Shown here in pieces: positions 16,277 to 28,082 of a DNA stretch of 64,000 nucleotides (positions are counted from its first letter, which is position 1; each line of letters starts with the position of its first letter). The notes under the pieces are model-generated. The model searched no databases. It had not been told where the DNA came from and saw only the letters and a program-made list of their open reading frames with translations. Source of the stretch: Nitrospira sp. (GTDB taxonomy: Bacteria > Nitrospirota > Nitrospiria > Nitrospirales > Nitrospiraceae); assembly GCA_015709715.1 (NCBI GenBank), contig CP054184.1, positions 2,403,001 through 2,467,000 of the forward strand, in the 5' to 3' direction. A program made the position numbers and the translations under genes.

Positions 16277-18078
16277 TGACGATCAATGCGTGGTTGCAGA
16301 TCGGCCTCTTGATCGTCTTGCTGCTTGCTTTGGTGAAGCCCCTGGGTTGGTATATGGCTCGAGTCTACGAGAATAAGCCTTGCGGACTAGATCCTCTTCT
16401 GGCTCCACTGGAGCGAGCCCTGTATCGAGTGTGCGCTATCCGGCCCTCGGAAGAAATGGATTGGAAGGGCTACGCGACCGCGATGCTCTGGTTCAATGCG
16501 GTCGGCATGCTGCTCCTCTACGGAATGCAACGACTGCAAACCTACCTCCCCCTCAATCCGGCTGGATTGCAGGCTGCCTCGCCAGATCTCGCCTTCAATA
16601 CGGCGGCCAGCTTTGCCACGAATACCAACTGGCAAGCCTATAGCGGGGAAACGACGCTGAGCCACTTTACGCAGATGCTCGGCTTGACGGTTCAGAATTT
16701 TGTCTCCGCGGCAACCGGCATGGCCGTCCTCGTGGCGTTGATTCGAGGCCTCACTCGACGGAGTGCCACCACGCTTGGAAACTTTTGGACCAACCTCATC
16801 CGCACCACGTTATACATTCTCCTGCCGCTGGCCCTGCTGCTGTCCCTGCTGTTGGTATCGCAGGGAGTCGTCCAGACCATCAGCCCATCCCCTACGGCAA
16901 CGCTGCAACAGCCGGTCAGTTATGACAGGCCGGTGATGGATGAAAACGGTCGGCCGGTGTTAGATGCCCAGGGAAAGCCGAAAACCGAATCTGCCACGGC
17001 AGCCGAACAGGTGCTCGCGATAGGGCCCGCAGCCTCGCAGGTCGCGATCAAACAATTGGGTACGAACGGCGGAGGGTTCTTCAACGTGAACTCGGCGCAT
17101 CCCTATGAGAATCCCACCCCCTGGTCGAATCTGCTCGAACTCCTTTCCATGCTCATGATCCCGGCGGCGCTGTGTTACACGTTCGGGCTGTTGGTCGGCG
17201 ATACCCGCCAAGGCTGGGCATTGCTGGCCACAATGATGATTCTGCTGCTCTGTTTCGTCCCGATCGGACTGTGGGCTGAACAGAGCGGCAATCCCCTGTT
17301 GGCCGTGGTTGGCGTGAATCAGGAGGCGCATCCCGGTCAAGCCGGTGGGAACATGGAAGGGAAGGAAACACGTTTCGGCATCGCCAACTCAGTCCTGTGG
17401 TCGGCTGCCACGACCGCTGCCTCCAACGGTTCCGTGAACTCGATGCACGATTCCTATACGCCTCTCGGCGGGCTGGTGCCGCTGTTCCTCATGCAGTTCG
17501 GCGAAGTGGTGTTCGGCGGAGTGGGTTCCGGCCTTTACGGCATGATCGTCTTTGCGATCATCGCGGTCTTCGTCGCGGGGCTGATGGTCGGACGAACACC
17601 GGAATATCTGGGAAAGAAAATAGAGCCTTACGAAATGAAAATGGCCGCCTTGCTGATCCTGATCATGCCGATGGTGGTTCTGGGAATGACGGCGCTCGCG
17701 GTCGGGCTCACGGCTGGCACCTCCTCGGTGTCGAATCCGGGCGCCCACGGCTTTAGCGAGATTTTGTATGCCTACACATCGCAGGGCAACAACAACGGCA
17801 GCGCCTTTGCCGGCCTCAATGCCAACACGCCCTTCTACAACATCACCGGCGGCATTGCGATGCTGATCAGCCGATTTTGGCTCGCGATTCCAACACTCGC
17901 ATTGGCCGGTGCCTTGGCGCGAAAGAATCTCGTTCCTGCCGGTCCTGGCACACTGCCCACTCATACGCCTTTGTTCGCAGTACTCCTAATGGGCGTCGTC
18001 ATCTTGGTCGGCGCCCTGACGTTCGTGCCGGCGATGGCACTCGGCCCGGTCGTCGAACACTTACTGATGATCAGATGA
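16276..18078 (+). CDS. kdpA: Potassium-transporting ATPase subunit A (K+ channel subunit)
   Basis: A 600-aa polytopic protein with about ten helices, related to the K+ transporter superfamily. The selectivity-filter-like glycine loops are visible: [38 protein letters not shown], and later [17 protein letters not shown] and [13 protein letters not shown]. It binds and conducts K+ in the KdpFABC complex at the inner membrane. Length is close to the usual KdpA (about 560-600). ATG 16276 overlaps the kdpF stop, and the stop overlaps an ATG of the next frame at 18075. Confidence 0.96.
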   Translation: MTINAWLQIGLLIVLLLALVKPLGWYMARVYENKPCGLDPLLAPLERALYRVCAIRPSEEMDWKGYATAMLWFNAVGMLLLYGMQRLQTYLPLNPAGLQAASPDLAFNTAASFATNTNWQAYSGETTLSHFTQMLGLTVQNFVSAATGMAVLVALIRGLTRRSATTLGNFWTNLIRTTLYILLPLALLLSLLLVSQGVVQTISPSPTATLQQPVSYDRPVMDENGRPVLDAQGKPKTESATAAEQVLAIGPAASQVAIKQLGTNGGGFFNVNSAHPYENPTPWSNLLELLSMLMIPAALCYTFGLLVGDTRQGWALLATMMILLLCFVPIGLWAEQSGNPLLAVVGVNQEAHPGQAGGNMEGKETRFGIANSVLWSAATTAASNGSVNSMHDSYTPLGGLVPLFLMQFGEVVFGGVGSGLYGMIVFAIIAVFVAGLMVGRTPEYLGKKIEPYEMKMAALLILIMPMVVLGMTALAVGLTAGTSSVSNPGAHGFSEILYAYTSQGNNNGSAFAGLNANTPFYNITGGIAMLISRFWLAIPTLALAGALARKNLVPAGPGTLPTHTPLFAVLLMGVVILVGALTFVPAMALGPVVEHLLMIR

Positions 18079-18107
18079 AAGGAAGAAAGCAGGCGGGAGA
18101 TACAGAA

Positions 18108-20231
<2,124 letters not shown>

Positions 20232-20303
20232 GGTGTGAGAGAGAAGCAGAGACGCTTATGGAGCGCCCTGACGCATTGAGACGGCAGGGAAGGATGGCGG
20301 AGG

Positions 20304-20879
20304 ATGAAGGAACAACTGAAACAGGCGTTGATGGTTTTCCTGGCGCTGGCTGTGCTGACCGGTGTTGTATACCCGCTGGCGGTCACCGGTTTAGCGCAGG
20401 TCTTATTTCCACATCAAGCGAATGGAAGCCTGATCGTCCAGGATGGCAAGCTGATCGGTTCGGAGCTGATCGGACAGCCATTCAATGCGCCTGGATACTT
20501 CTGGAGTCGGCCATCCGCCACCTCGCCGTTTCCGTACAACGCCGCCGCCTCATCAGGATCGAATCTCGGCCCCACCAATCCTGCTCTTGCCGAGGCAGTC
20601 AAAGCGCGTATCGCGGCTTTGCGCTCAGCTGATCCGGATAACGACTCTCCGATCCCGGTCGATCTTGTAACGGCGTCAGGGAGTGGACTCGATCCCCATA
20701 TCAGTCCTGCCGCCGCGGCCTATCAGGTCAAGAGGGTGGCCAGGGCACGAGGGCTGGATGCTGCCGATGTCCAACGGCTCGTGGCCCGACATATCGAAAG
20801 GCGCCAGTTCGGATTGCTCGGTGAGCCGAGGGCGAACGTTCTCTTGTTGAATCTTGCGTTGGATAAGATGCGGAAGTGA
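20304..20879 (+). CDS. kdpC: Potassium-transporting ATPase subunit C
   Basis: A 191-aa protein with one N-terminal transmembrane helix ([25 protein letters not shown]) and a periplasmic domain. Family hallmarks are [55 protein letters not shown] and the C-terminal [10 protein letters not shown]. KdpC is the auxiliary subunit that increases affinity or assists assembly of KdpFABC. GGCGGAGG precedes ATG 20304, 72 bp after kdpB. Confidence 0.95.
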   Translation: MKEQLKQALMVFLALAVLTGVVYPLAVTGLAQVLFPHQANGSLIVQDGKLIGSELIGQPFNAPGYFWSRPSATSPFPYNAAASSGSNLGPTNPALAEAVKARIAALRSADPDNDSPIPVDLVTASGSGLDPHISPAAAAYQVKRVARARGLDAADVQRLVARHIERRQFGLLGEPRANVLLLNLALDKMRK

Positions 20880-21070
20880 GATCGACTACGGCGCTGGGAT
20901 GGCTGCCGGTTTTGCCTTGTCATCTTCGGTCTGCCGTAGCTGTTCGTCGCAAACCGACGAGGCCGTATAGACTCGTGCGGGGAAGGCATCCGTTGACGCC
21001 CCATTCCTTCGCTCCTAGAATTACCCGCGTAGAAGGTGGCGTGCTCTGTACGGTCTCGGATGAGTAAGAT

Positions 21071-23773
21071 ATGGACGTGCAACGACCCGATCCCGATGCG
21101 CTGCTCAAGCTGGTGCAGGCCGAGCAAGCTGGGCGCGTGCGTGGAAAGCTGAAGGTCTTTTTCGGGGCCACGGCCGGAGTCGGTAAGACCTATGCGATGT
21201 TGCAGGCGGCCCACGAGCAGCAGACCGACGGCGTGGATGTGCTCATCGGCGTGGTCGAAACGCACGGGCGCGCCGACACTATGGCTTTGGTGAACGGACT
21301 CGAACTCTTGCCGTCTCGGTCCGTCGAGTACCATGGGAAGACTCTTCAGGAGTTCGATTTAGACGCCGCCCTTGCCCGACACCCGAGCATCATTCTCATC
21401 GATGAGCTGGCCCATACGAACGCGCCTGGCTTGCGGCATGCCAAACGTTGGCAAGACGTGCAGGAACTGCTGAGCGTCGGCATCACGGTCTACACCACGG
21501 TCAACGTGCAGCACCTAGAGAGTTTGAACGACGTGGTCGCGCAGATCACGGGTGTGCGGGTGCGCGAAACCGTCCCCGATTCGGTGCTCGAACGGGCGGA
21601 TGACGTGGAATTGATCGATCTTCCTCCCGATGATCTGCTCCAGCGGTTGAAAGACGGCAAGGTCTATGTGCCGGAACAGGTGCAGCACGCCATCCAGAAT
21701 TTTTTTGCGAAGGGCAATTTGCTTGCGTTGCGCGAGCTCGCCCTGCGCCGAACTGCCGAACGCGTCGACCAGCAGATGGAAACCTATCGTCGCGACCACG
21801 CGGTGGTGCAGACCTGGCCGGCTGCCGAGACGATCATGGTCTGCGTCAATTTGAAACCGCGCGGGCCGAGGCTGGTGAGGGCGGCGCGTCAAATGGCGGC
21901 CGGCCTGCATGCTAAGTGGCTTGCCGTCTACGTCCAAACGCCTCGTCATCTCACGTTGTCGGAAGCTGAACGAACGCGCGTGGTGGAAACCCTGCGTCTG
22001 GCTGAGAAGCTCGGCGCCGAGACGATCACGCTGACCGGCGATCAAGTCCCACAGGAGCTGCTGACCTTCGCGCGAAGTCGGAATGTCACGAAGATCATTG
22101 TCGGCAAACCGGTGCGTGCCTGGTGGAAGGAATGGATGTTCGGTTCCGTCGTGTCGGACCTCGTCCGGCGCAGCGGCGACATCGACATCTATGTCATCAC
22201 CGGAGAGGCGGGCGAAGGTCGACCGCTGGTGAGGCGGACGCTGCAGCCCACCAGCGACTGGTCGAAATATGGATTTGCCGGCCTCGGTGTGACGCTCTCC
22301 ACGGTCGTGGCGTGGGCGATGTTTCCCTATTTCGGCTCCGCGAACCTGATCATGGTGTATCTGCTTGGCGTGGTATTTGTGGCGGTTCGCTGCGGGCGTG
22401 GCCCCTCGGTGCTGGGCTCGGTGCTGAGCGTCGCGACGTTCGATTTCTTTTTCGTCCCTCCCTACTTCTCATTTGCCGTCTCGGATATCGAATACCTCCT
22501 CACCTTTGCCGTCATGTTGGTCGTGGCCTTGGTGATCAGCAATCTGGCGGTGCGGATCGGCCGCCAGGCGGAGATGGCGCGGTACCGTGAACGGCGAACC
22601 GGCGTGCTCTACGCCATGAGTCGCGATCTTGCAACCCATCGCGAAGCTGCGATGTTGGCCAACGTTGCGGCCAAGCACCTGCGCGACGTTTTCGACAGCC
22701 AGGTTGCCATGTTTCTGGCCGATGCCGAGCAGCGCTTGCAATTGCAGCGAGGTGAGCAGTTATTCTTCGAGTTCGATCCCAAGGAAATGGGAATCGTGCA
22801 GTGGGTCTTCGATCACAGCGAACGAGCCGGTCTTGGGACCGATACGCTGCCGGGATCCAGTGCGTTGTACCTGCCGCTGGTCGGCTCGACGGGTGCGATC
22901 GGAGTGGTAGCTGTACGCCCGGCCCAGTCCCATCTTCTTCTCGACCCAGAGCAACTCCACCTGCTCGAATCTCTCATCAATCAAACAGCGCTCGCGATCG
23001 AACGCACGAAGCTGTCGGAGGAGGCGCAACGCGCGCATGTACAGGCGGAAACGGAGCGTATGCGAAATGCCATACTCAGCTCTGTCTCTCACGACCTGCG
23101 GACGCCATTGGCCGCCATTACCGGCGCGGCGAGCAGCCTGTTGGACGACTCGGGCCGGCTCGATGTCGCCTCAAAGCGGGAGCTTGCGCGTTCCATTTAT
23201 GAAGAATCGGGCCGACTTGATCGCCTCCTCCGGAATCTCTTGGAGATGATGCGGCTGGAAGCTGGAGCGGTACAGCTCAAGAAGGAATGGCACCCCCTTG
23301 AGGAAGTGGTCGGGGCCGCATTGGGGCGGTTGGAGAGCCGCTTGCGCAACCATGTCCTCCACACGAACATTCCGCCCGACCTTCCCCTCGTCAACGTCGA
23401 CGGTGTGTTGTTGGAACAGGTGGTGATCAATCTGGTCGAAAACGCTCTCAAGTATGCGCCGGCTGGCACGGCCATCGAGCTATCGGCCTTGGCCGGGGAT
23501 CGGGAAATGGTGGTGGAGGTTGCCGATCGGGGACCGGGCCTGCCGCCGGGGGAAGAGGGGCGGGTCTTCGAGAAGTTTTATCGGCTCCAGCCGGACCGGG
23601 AAGGCGGCGTGGGGCTGGGATTGACGATTTGCCGAGGCATCATCGAGGCGCACGGCGGCCGCATTTGGGCGGAGAACCGAGCGGGACAGGGAGCCTTGTT
23701 TCGCTTTACGATTCCGTTGATCGAGCGACAGCCCACCGCGTATCCCGAGTCGAGTGGGGCTCGCTCCGCCTAG
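21071..23773 (+). CDS. kdpD: Sensor histidine kinase KdpD
   Basis: A 900-aa protein with full KdpD architecture. The N-terminal KdpD domain has Walker-type GATAGVGKTYAML near residue 35. A UspA-like domain (about 250-375) follows, then four closely spaced transmembrane helices (about 400-500), a GAF-like domain, and a HisKA domain with SSVSHDLRTPLAAITGAAS (phospho-acceptor His). The HATPase has NLVENALKYAP, DRGPGLPPG and GVGLGLTICRGIIEAHGG. It senses K+ limitation or osmotic stress and phosphorylates KdpE. It follows kdpC after about 190 bp and precedes kdpE by 35 bp. Confidence 0.95.
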   Translation: MDVQRPDPDALLKLVQAEQAGRVRGKLKVFFGATAGVGKTYAMLQAAHEQQTDGVDVLIGVVETHGRADTMALVNGLELLPSRSVEYHGKTLQEFDLDAALARHPSIILIDELAHTNAPGLRHAKRWQDVQELLSVGITVYTTVNVQHLESLNDVVAQITGVRVRETVPDSVLERADDVELIDLPPDDLLQRLKDGKVYVPEQVQHAIQNFFAKGNLLALRELALRRTAERVDQQMETYRRDHAVVQTWPAAETIMVCVNLKPRGPRLVRAARQMAAGLHAKWLAVYVQTPRHLTLSEAERTRVVETLRLAEKLGAETITLTGDQVPQELLTFARSRNVTKIIVGKPVRAWWKEWMFGSVVSDLVRRSGDIDIYVITGEAGEGRPLVRRTLQPTSDWSKYGFAGLGVTLSTVVAWAMFPYFGSANLIMVYLLGVVFVAVRCGRGPSVLGSVLSVATFDFFFVPPYFSFAVSDIEYLLTFAVMLVVALVISNLAVRIGRQAEMARYRERRTGVLYAMSRDLATHREAAMLANVAAKHLRDVFDSQVAMFLADAEQRLQLQRGEQLFFEFDPKEMGIVQWVFDHSERAGLGTDTLPGSSALYLPLVGSTGAIGVVAVRPAQSHLLLDPEQLHLLESLINQTALAIERTKLSEEAQRAHVQAETERMRNAILSSVSHDLRTPLAAITGAASSLLDDSGRLDVASKRELARSIYEESGRLDRLLRNLLEMMRLEAGAVQLKKEWHPLEEVVGAALGRLESRLRNHVLHTNIPPDLPLVNVDGVLLEQVVINLVENALKYAPAGTAIELSALAGDREMVVEVADRGPGLPPGEEGRVFEKFYRLQPDREGGVGLGLTICRGIIEAHGGRIWAENRAGQGALFRFTIPLIERQPTAYPESSGARSA

Positions 23774-23808
23774 GCTCGGGCTGATCCCCATCGACCCGCT
23801 CCAATCCT

Positions 23809-24504
23809 ATGACCCAAGAAGCTTCGATACTGCTGATCGAAGATGAGCCGGAGATCAGACGGTTCCTGCGGACCTCGCTGCCGGCGCATGGATTGAGGCT
23901 GTATGAATCGTCCACCGCGAAGGAGGGGCTGATCGAGGCGAAGGCAAGAAACCCCGATCTGATTCTCTTAGATCTCGGCCTTCCGGATCTAGACGGGAGT
24001 GAAGTGATTCACGCGTTGCGGCAGTGGACCTCGACGCCGATTATCGTGCTGTCCGCGCGAGACCAGGAAGAGGTGAAGGTGGCGGCACTCGATCTTGGGG
24101 CCGACGACTATGTGACGAAGCCGTTTGGAATCAACGAGCTGCTGGCGCGAATGCGCACCGCCCTTCGCCATGCCGCACGTCCTGAATCGGAGGCGGCCTC
24201 CTCGGTCTTTACGGTGGGCAACATCCGCGTGGATCTCGGACGGCGGCAGGTCTTCGTCTCAGACAGCGAGATCCACTTGACCCCGATCGAATACAAGCTG
24301 CTCACGACGCTCATTCGCTACGCCGGCAAGGTCATCACGCATCGGCAACTTCTGAAGGAGGTGTGGGGCCCTTTACATGTGGAGGAAGGGCAGTATCTCA
24401 GAGTGTACATGCGGCAGTTGCGTCAAAAGATCGAGCCCGACCCCGCACAGCCCCGCTATCTTGTCACGGAACTGGGGGTGGGGTATCGCTTGCGGACGGA
24501 ATGA
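23809..24504 (+). CDS. kdpE: Response regulator KdpE (OmpR family)
   Basis: A 231-aa OmpR/PhoB-type regulator. The receiver has acidic pair EDEP near residue 10, phospho-acceptor Asp in DLILLDLGLPD near residue 52, and the conserved Lys in VTKPFG. A winged-helix DNA-binding domain follows (HLTPIEYKLLTTLIRYAGKV, then a recognition region ending ELGVGYRLRTE). Phosphorylated KdpE activates the kdp operon. The GTTTTTAC repeats at 16012-16030 are a plausible target. Confidence 0.95.
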   Translation: MTQEASILLIEDEPEIRRFLRTSLPAHGLRLYESSTAKEGLIEAKARNPDLILLDLGLPDLDGSEVIHALRQWTSTPIIVLSARDQEEVKVAALDLGADDYVTKPFGINELLARMRTALRHAARPESEAASSVFTVGNIRVDLGRRQVFVSDSEIHLTPIEYKLLTTLIRYAGKVITHRQLLKEVWGPLHVEEGQYLRVYMRQLRQKIEPDPAQPRYLVTELGVGYRLRTE

Positions 24505-24619
24505 CTGTTCCACGGATGAGTCGCCACTTCGCTGCTCTGTTCTGTAATCTTTATCCCGTCTTGATACGGCACAGTGTAAAGTCCATCTCGTGAACAGATT
24601 GGTGTCGGAGTTGAGAGAG

Positions 24620-25819
24620 ATGGGACGATACCTCCTCTGTGTCTTGGTCCTCGGCGCGACGATGACGGTCCCCGCTGGTGCGGTGGAACCCCCATCTCAG
24701 ACAATCGAGGCCTCACTGCAGCCAGGGGCAAGCCCCTCGGAGTCGACACCGGTTCCGACCAGCCTCTGGCATTACGGCGCCTATCTCGATGTCGGGTATG
24801 TCGTGAATTTCAACTTCCCCGAGAACCATCTGTGGCGGAACCGCTCGACGGCCTCGCGGCACAATGAGTTTGCGCCGAACATGGCCTTAGTTTCTGTCCG
24901 TAAGGAGGCGACGGAGGCTTCTCACTGGGGCATGGAGTTCGGGGTACAAGGCGGGTACGACTCGGAACGGTTCGCGTTTCTGCCGGGTGAGCGCGAGGTC
25001 GACGGCGCCGATACCCTGCGGCACATTCACCGCGCGAATGTGTCGTATCTCGCCCCGGTCGGCAGGGGCCTCATGGTCACCGCGGGGCTCTTTAACAGTC
25101 TGATCGGGTATGAGTCGCTCTATGCCAAGGACAACGTGGCCTATACCCGGTCTTGGCTGGCCGACAATACGCCGTACATGATGTTCGGCGTGAATGCCAA
25201 GTATCCCGTCACCGATCGGCTCACTGTCGCGGCCTTTGTCATCAACCGCTATTTTCACTTGGCCTATACCAACGATCAACCGTCCTATGGCGGGCAATGG
25301 TCATATAGGGCCACGCCTCGCCTCACGCTGACTCAGACGGTCTACGGCGGCCCGGATCAGACGAATACGGCCCTCCAGTTCTGGCGCGTGTATGCGAACA
25401 ACATCGTCGAGTGGAAAAGCGACGATGTAACCCTCGCGGCCACTTACGACATCGGGACAGAGAACATCGTCGATCGTCCCGGGCACCCCAGGGCCTTCGT
25501 CATGGGCGGTAACATCGTTGCGCGGTGGCATGTCTCCGGTCCCTGGGCCTTGGCCGTTCGGCCCGAGTTCTACTGGGATCGGAACGGACGCTGGACGGGG
25601 TCGGAGCAATTCGTGAAGGCGGTCACCTCAACCGTGGAATACCGAATTCCTTACAAAGGCACACAGACGATCGTGCGGTTGGAACATCGCTGGGACGAAT
25701 CGACCGGTGCCGGAGGCGGATTTTTTCGACGGGGTGAGATTCAACCGGGGGTGATCAGCCTGACGCCGAATCAGCATCTGTTGCTGCTGGGGCTCCTCTG
25801 GGTGTTTGACGGCCCCTAG
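24620..25819 (+). CDS. Outer-membrane beta-barrel porin (BBP2/OmpL-like)
   Basis: A 399-aa protein with a signal peptide (LLCVLVLGATMTVPAGA). The rest alternates hydrophobic and polar residues with many aromatic girdle residues (GAYLDVGYVVNFNFPENHLW, ending LLLLGLLWVFDGP). This fits the putative beta-barrel porin-2 family, which often stands beside kdp genes. ATG 24620 follows GAGAGAG and gives a well-placed signal peptide. The frame also extends to a GTG at 24590 without a ribosome-binding site. Its stop CTAG is shared with the convergent gene on the other strand. Confidence 0.78.
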   Translation: MGRYLLCVLVLGATMTVPAGAVEPPSQTIEASLQPGASPSESTPVPTSLWHYGAYLDVGYVVNFNFPENHLWRNRSTASRHNEFAPNMALVSVRKEATEASHWGMEFGVQGGYDSERFAFLPGEREVDGADTLRHIHRANVSYLAPVGRGLMVTAGLFNSLIGYESLYAKDNVAYTRSWLADNTPYMMFGVNAKYPVTDRLTVAAFVINRYFHLAYTNDQPSYGGQWSYRATPRLTLTQTVYGGPDQTNTALQFWRVYANNIVEWKSDDVTLAATYDIGTENIVDRPGHPRAFVMGGNIVARWHVSGPWALAVRPEFYWDRNGRWTGSEQFVKAVTSTVEYRIPYKGTQTIVRLEHRWDESTGAGGGFFRRGEIQPGVISLTPNQHLLLLGLLWVFDGP

Positions 25820-26544
25820 TCGGCGGCCCGTTGCTTCTCCCTCACCAATCGCACCATCTCTGCGACTTCACGCCCGAACCGCTCCAAGGCCACATCTTTG
25901 GCCTCAGCGATCGCGTCCCGGTCTTCCAGCGAGGGGGCCGGGCCGATGAGTGTGGTCTCCCCTTCCGCCGTTTGGGTGCCGTAGAGGTAGCCCGTTCGCA
26001 CGTCCCAGAGCGTGCCTTCCATCATGAAGAGCGCGTGACTTTCCGTGCCGTGGGCCAGGTACAGGCCCACGCCGGTGGCGTACCAGGCGGCATGGCCGTT
26101 GTTATAGCGCTCGACGGCCGAAGCTCCATCGATGACCAGCAGGGCATCGGCATGATACCGGGCAGCCGCCAGGCGAAGGTCGCGAAACGTCGTGCCCTGC
26201 ACCGTCGAATCGGCCAGGACGAAGCTCTCTCGCACGATCCCTTCTTCCGTGACGGGGGCCAGCGCCCGGATCAGGCGGTCGGCGTCGGCACTGACCCAAT
26301 CCGCGCGTCGCAAGGAGGGCGTGGTCGGAAACTCACGCGGCTTGAAATAGACGGCCAGGCGATAGGGTGTCGTCAACTGCGGTTGCAGCGCGAGGGTGGC
26401 GGCGATGTCTTGATTGGTGACCACATCCGGATGGTCGTGGAAAGCTTGCTGAAGGAGTTGCCGATTGAGCCCGCGCCCGCCGCAAGCCGATAGGGTCAAC
26501 AGCAGGAGGCAGAGGCAGGCAAGCGCAACGAGGGATCTGTTCAT
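25816..26544 (-). CDS. Putative lipoprotein of unknown function
   Basis: A 242-aa protein with a type II signal peptide: ACLCLLLLTLSACGGRG, lipobox L-S-A-C near residue 20. The mature part is soluble with no domain I recognise. Segments such as YHADALLVIDGAS and EGTLWDVRTGYLYGTQTAEG recall lipoproteins of the CsgG/LpoB-like fold, but this is not firm. ATG 26544 was chosen over a longer frame because AGGAG stands upstream and the lipobox is correctly spaced. It is convergent with the porin gene, sharing CTAG as overlapping stops. Confidence 0.75.
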   Translation of the reverse strand: MNRSLVALACLCLLLLTLSACGGRGLNRQLLQQAFHDHPDVVTNQDIAATLALQPQLTTPYRLAVYFKPREFPTTPSLRRADWVSADADRLIRALAPVTEEGIVRESFVLADSTVQGTTFRDLRLAAARYHADALLVIDGASAVERYNNGHAAWYATGVGLYLAHGTESHALFMMEGTLWDVRTGYLYGTQTAEGETTLIGPAPSLEDRDAIAEAKDVALERFGREVAEMVRLVREKQRAAD

Positions 26545-26557
26545 AGGAAAGCTCCTG

Positions 26558-27505
26558 TCATGGCGCTGCAGGCCGACCATCAGGACTCTTTTGTGAGAGG
26601 GCTTCGAGCGCGAGCATGAGGGCGTGAGTGCCTGAACGCCCATGTCCCAGCGCCGTCACCTTCTCATACAGCTGATGGGCCAGTGCCAGCCCAGGCAGGG
26701 TGAGCCCACGCCGCCGAGCTTCCTCCAGCGCGATCCCCATGTCCTTGATGAAATGTTCGACGAAGAAACCGGGGTCGAAATTGCGGGCCAGAATGCGCGG
26801 TGCCAGATGATCCAGCGTCCAGCAGGCGGCGGCTCCACCGCGAATCGACTTCAGCATGCGGTCCAGTTGCAGGCCGGCTTGCACCCCATAGAGCAGACTT
26901 TCGCAGACGCCGATCATGGTCCCGGCGATCACGATCTGGTTGCAGAGTTTGGTATGTTGTCCCGCGCCGGGTCCGCCCTGATGTACGATCTTTTTCCCCA
27001 GACATTCGAACAGCGGCATGACGGCCTGGACCGCCGGAGCGGCGCCGCCGACCATGATAGACAGCGTGGCCTGGCGTGCGCCGACATCGCCGCCGGACAC
27101 GGGCGCATCGACGGCGTAAGCGCCACGCTCCTGCGCCGCTTCGGCGATCTGCTTGGCCAGCGAGGGGTCGGTGGTCGTCATATCGATGAACACCATGCCC
27201 GGGCGCGCAGCATTCAACAGCCCCCGCGCGCCGAAATATACTTCGTGCACATCCTGCGGAAATCCTACTATCGTGATGACCACGTCGGTCTGCGCGGCGA
27301 CCGCAGCCGGCGAGCCGGCCCACACCGCTCCCTGAGCCGGAATGGTCGAGGCTTTGCTCCGGCTGCGGGTGTAGAGCGTGATTCCGTACCCGGCTTCGTG
27401 AAGATGGGTACACATGGGCGCACCCATGACACCGGTGCCGATCCATCCTACGCGGGTGTAGGCCGGCGCGACGAGCCTGGGGGCGGTGAGGTGCCGATCG
27501 CTCAT
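26558..27505 (-). CDS. NAD(P)-dependent oxidoreductase, 3-hydroxyisobutyrate dehydrogenase family
   Basis: A 315-aa protein with an N-terminal Rossmann fold: VGWIGTGVMGAPMCTHLHEAG near residue 18 (GxGxMGxxM). FIDMTTTDPSLA and DAPVSGGDVGARQATLSIMVGG match the substrate-binding DAPVSGG motif. HTKLCNQIVIAG contains the catalytic Lys (K-L-x-N). The C-terminal helical domain follows (KDMGIALEEARRRGLTLPG). Family members reduce or oxidise beta-hydroxyacids (tartronate semialdehyde, 3-hydroxyisobutyrate, succinic semialdehyde). The exact substrate is uncertain. It lies 3 bp from the preceding minus-strand gene. Confidence 0.9.
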   Translation of the reverse strand: MSDRHLTAPRLVAPAYTRVGWIGTGVMGAPMCTHLHEAGYGITLYTRSRSKASTIPAQGAVWAGSPAAVAAQTDVVITIVGFPQDVHEVYFGARGLLNAARPGMVFIDMTTTDPSLAKQIAEAAQERGAYAVDAPVSGGDVGARQATLSIMVGGAAPAVQAVMPLFECLGKKIVHQGGPGAGQHTKLCNQIVIAGTMIGVCESLLYGVQAGLQLDRMLKSIRGGAAACWTLDHLAPRILARNFDPGFFVEHFIKDMGIALEEARRRGLTLPGLALAHQLYEKVTALGHGRSGTHALMLALEALSQKSPDGRPAAP

Positions 27506-27507
27506 GG

Positions 27508-27993
27508 TCAGTCCGCCAAGGGGGTAATGCGGGTGGCGATGGCTTGCACGATGCCTTCCTGATCCATGGCGATCTTGCCGCCCTTGAAGCTCAAGGCGTA
27601 CCCGCCGTGGCTGGGGGCCTGGATGGTCGCCTCGATGGCGACACGCGCGCCGTCTTCCACATCCGGATCCTTGACCAAGGGGATGCCGCAGAGGCCGGGT
27701 ACCGCGACGGGCAGGCTGGCGGTGTCATCTTCCAGGGTGAACAGGTATCCGCCGTAACAGGTGGAACCGGCCGGAATCTCATAGGGGTCCAACGGCTGAA
27801 CATTGCGCACCGTGCCGTGAAGCGTGATCTGGCGCAGGTGGAACAGCGCCGGATCGGACAACACCTCCTGGATCGTCGTCGTGGCTTCGGCTTGGAGGGG
27901 TGAAGGAACCATGGGGATGCAGGCTAGGGCGAAGGATAGCCATAGGGAGAGGCAAGGATCGACTCGGAAGGGACGTAGGCGCATCGGCGGCAT
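27508..27993 (-). CDS. Exported small protein, OB-fold-like
   Basis: A 161-aa protein with a signal peptide (LSLWLSFALACIPMVPSPLQA). The mature part (LFHLRQITLHGTVRNVQPLD, GYLFTLEDDTASLPVAVPGLCGIPLV, GARVAIEATIQ) has the strand pattern of an OB fold as in cytochrome-maturation or DUF4920-like periplasmic proteins, with two cysteines. No function is proposed. ATG 27993 or 27984 may be the start. The longer frame to 28065 would bury the signal peptide. It is divergent from the M20 peptidase gene, with which it shares an 89-bp upstream region. Confidence 0.65.
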   Translation of the reverse strand: MPPMRLRPFRVDPCLSLWLSFALACIPMVPSPLQAEATTTIQEVLSDPALFHLRQITLHGTVRNVQPLDPYEIPAGSTCYGGYLFTLEDDTASLPVAVPGLCGIPLVKDPDVEDGARVAIEATIQAPSHGGYALSFKGGKIAMDQEGIVQAIATRITPLAD

Positions 27994-28082
27994 TGTACCA
28001 TTGTCCGGGGGGCGGTGTGACCAGCGTAGGTTTTCGTCCAACGAGTGGCTATAATCCTCGCCCATGACAGGGAGGACCGGCG

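Noticed and set aside
20876..21067. 63-aa ORF between kdpC and kdpD
   Set aside because: No ribosome-binding site and shadow-like Arg-rich composition; treated as leader DNA.
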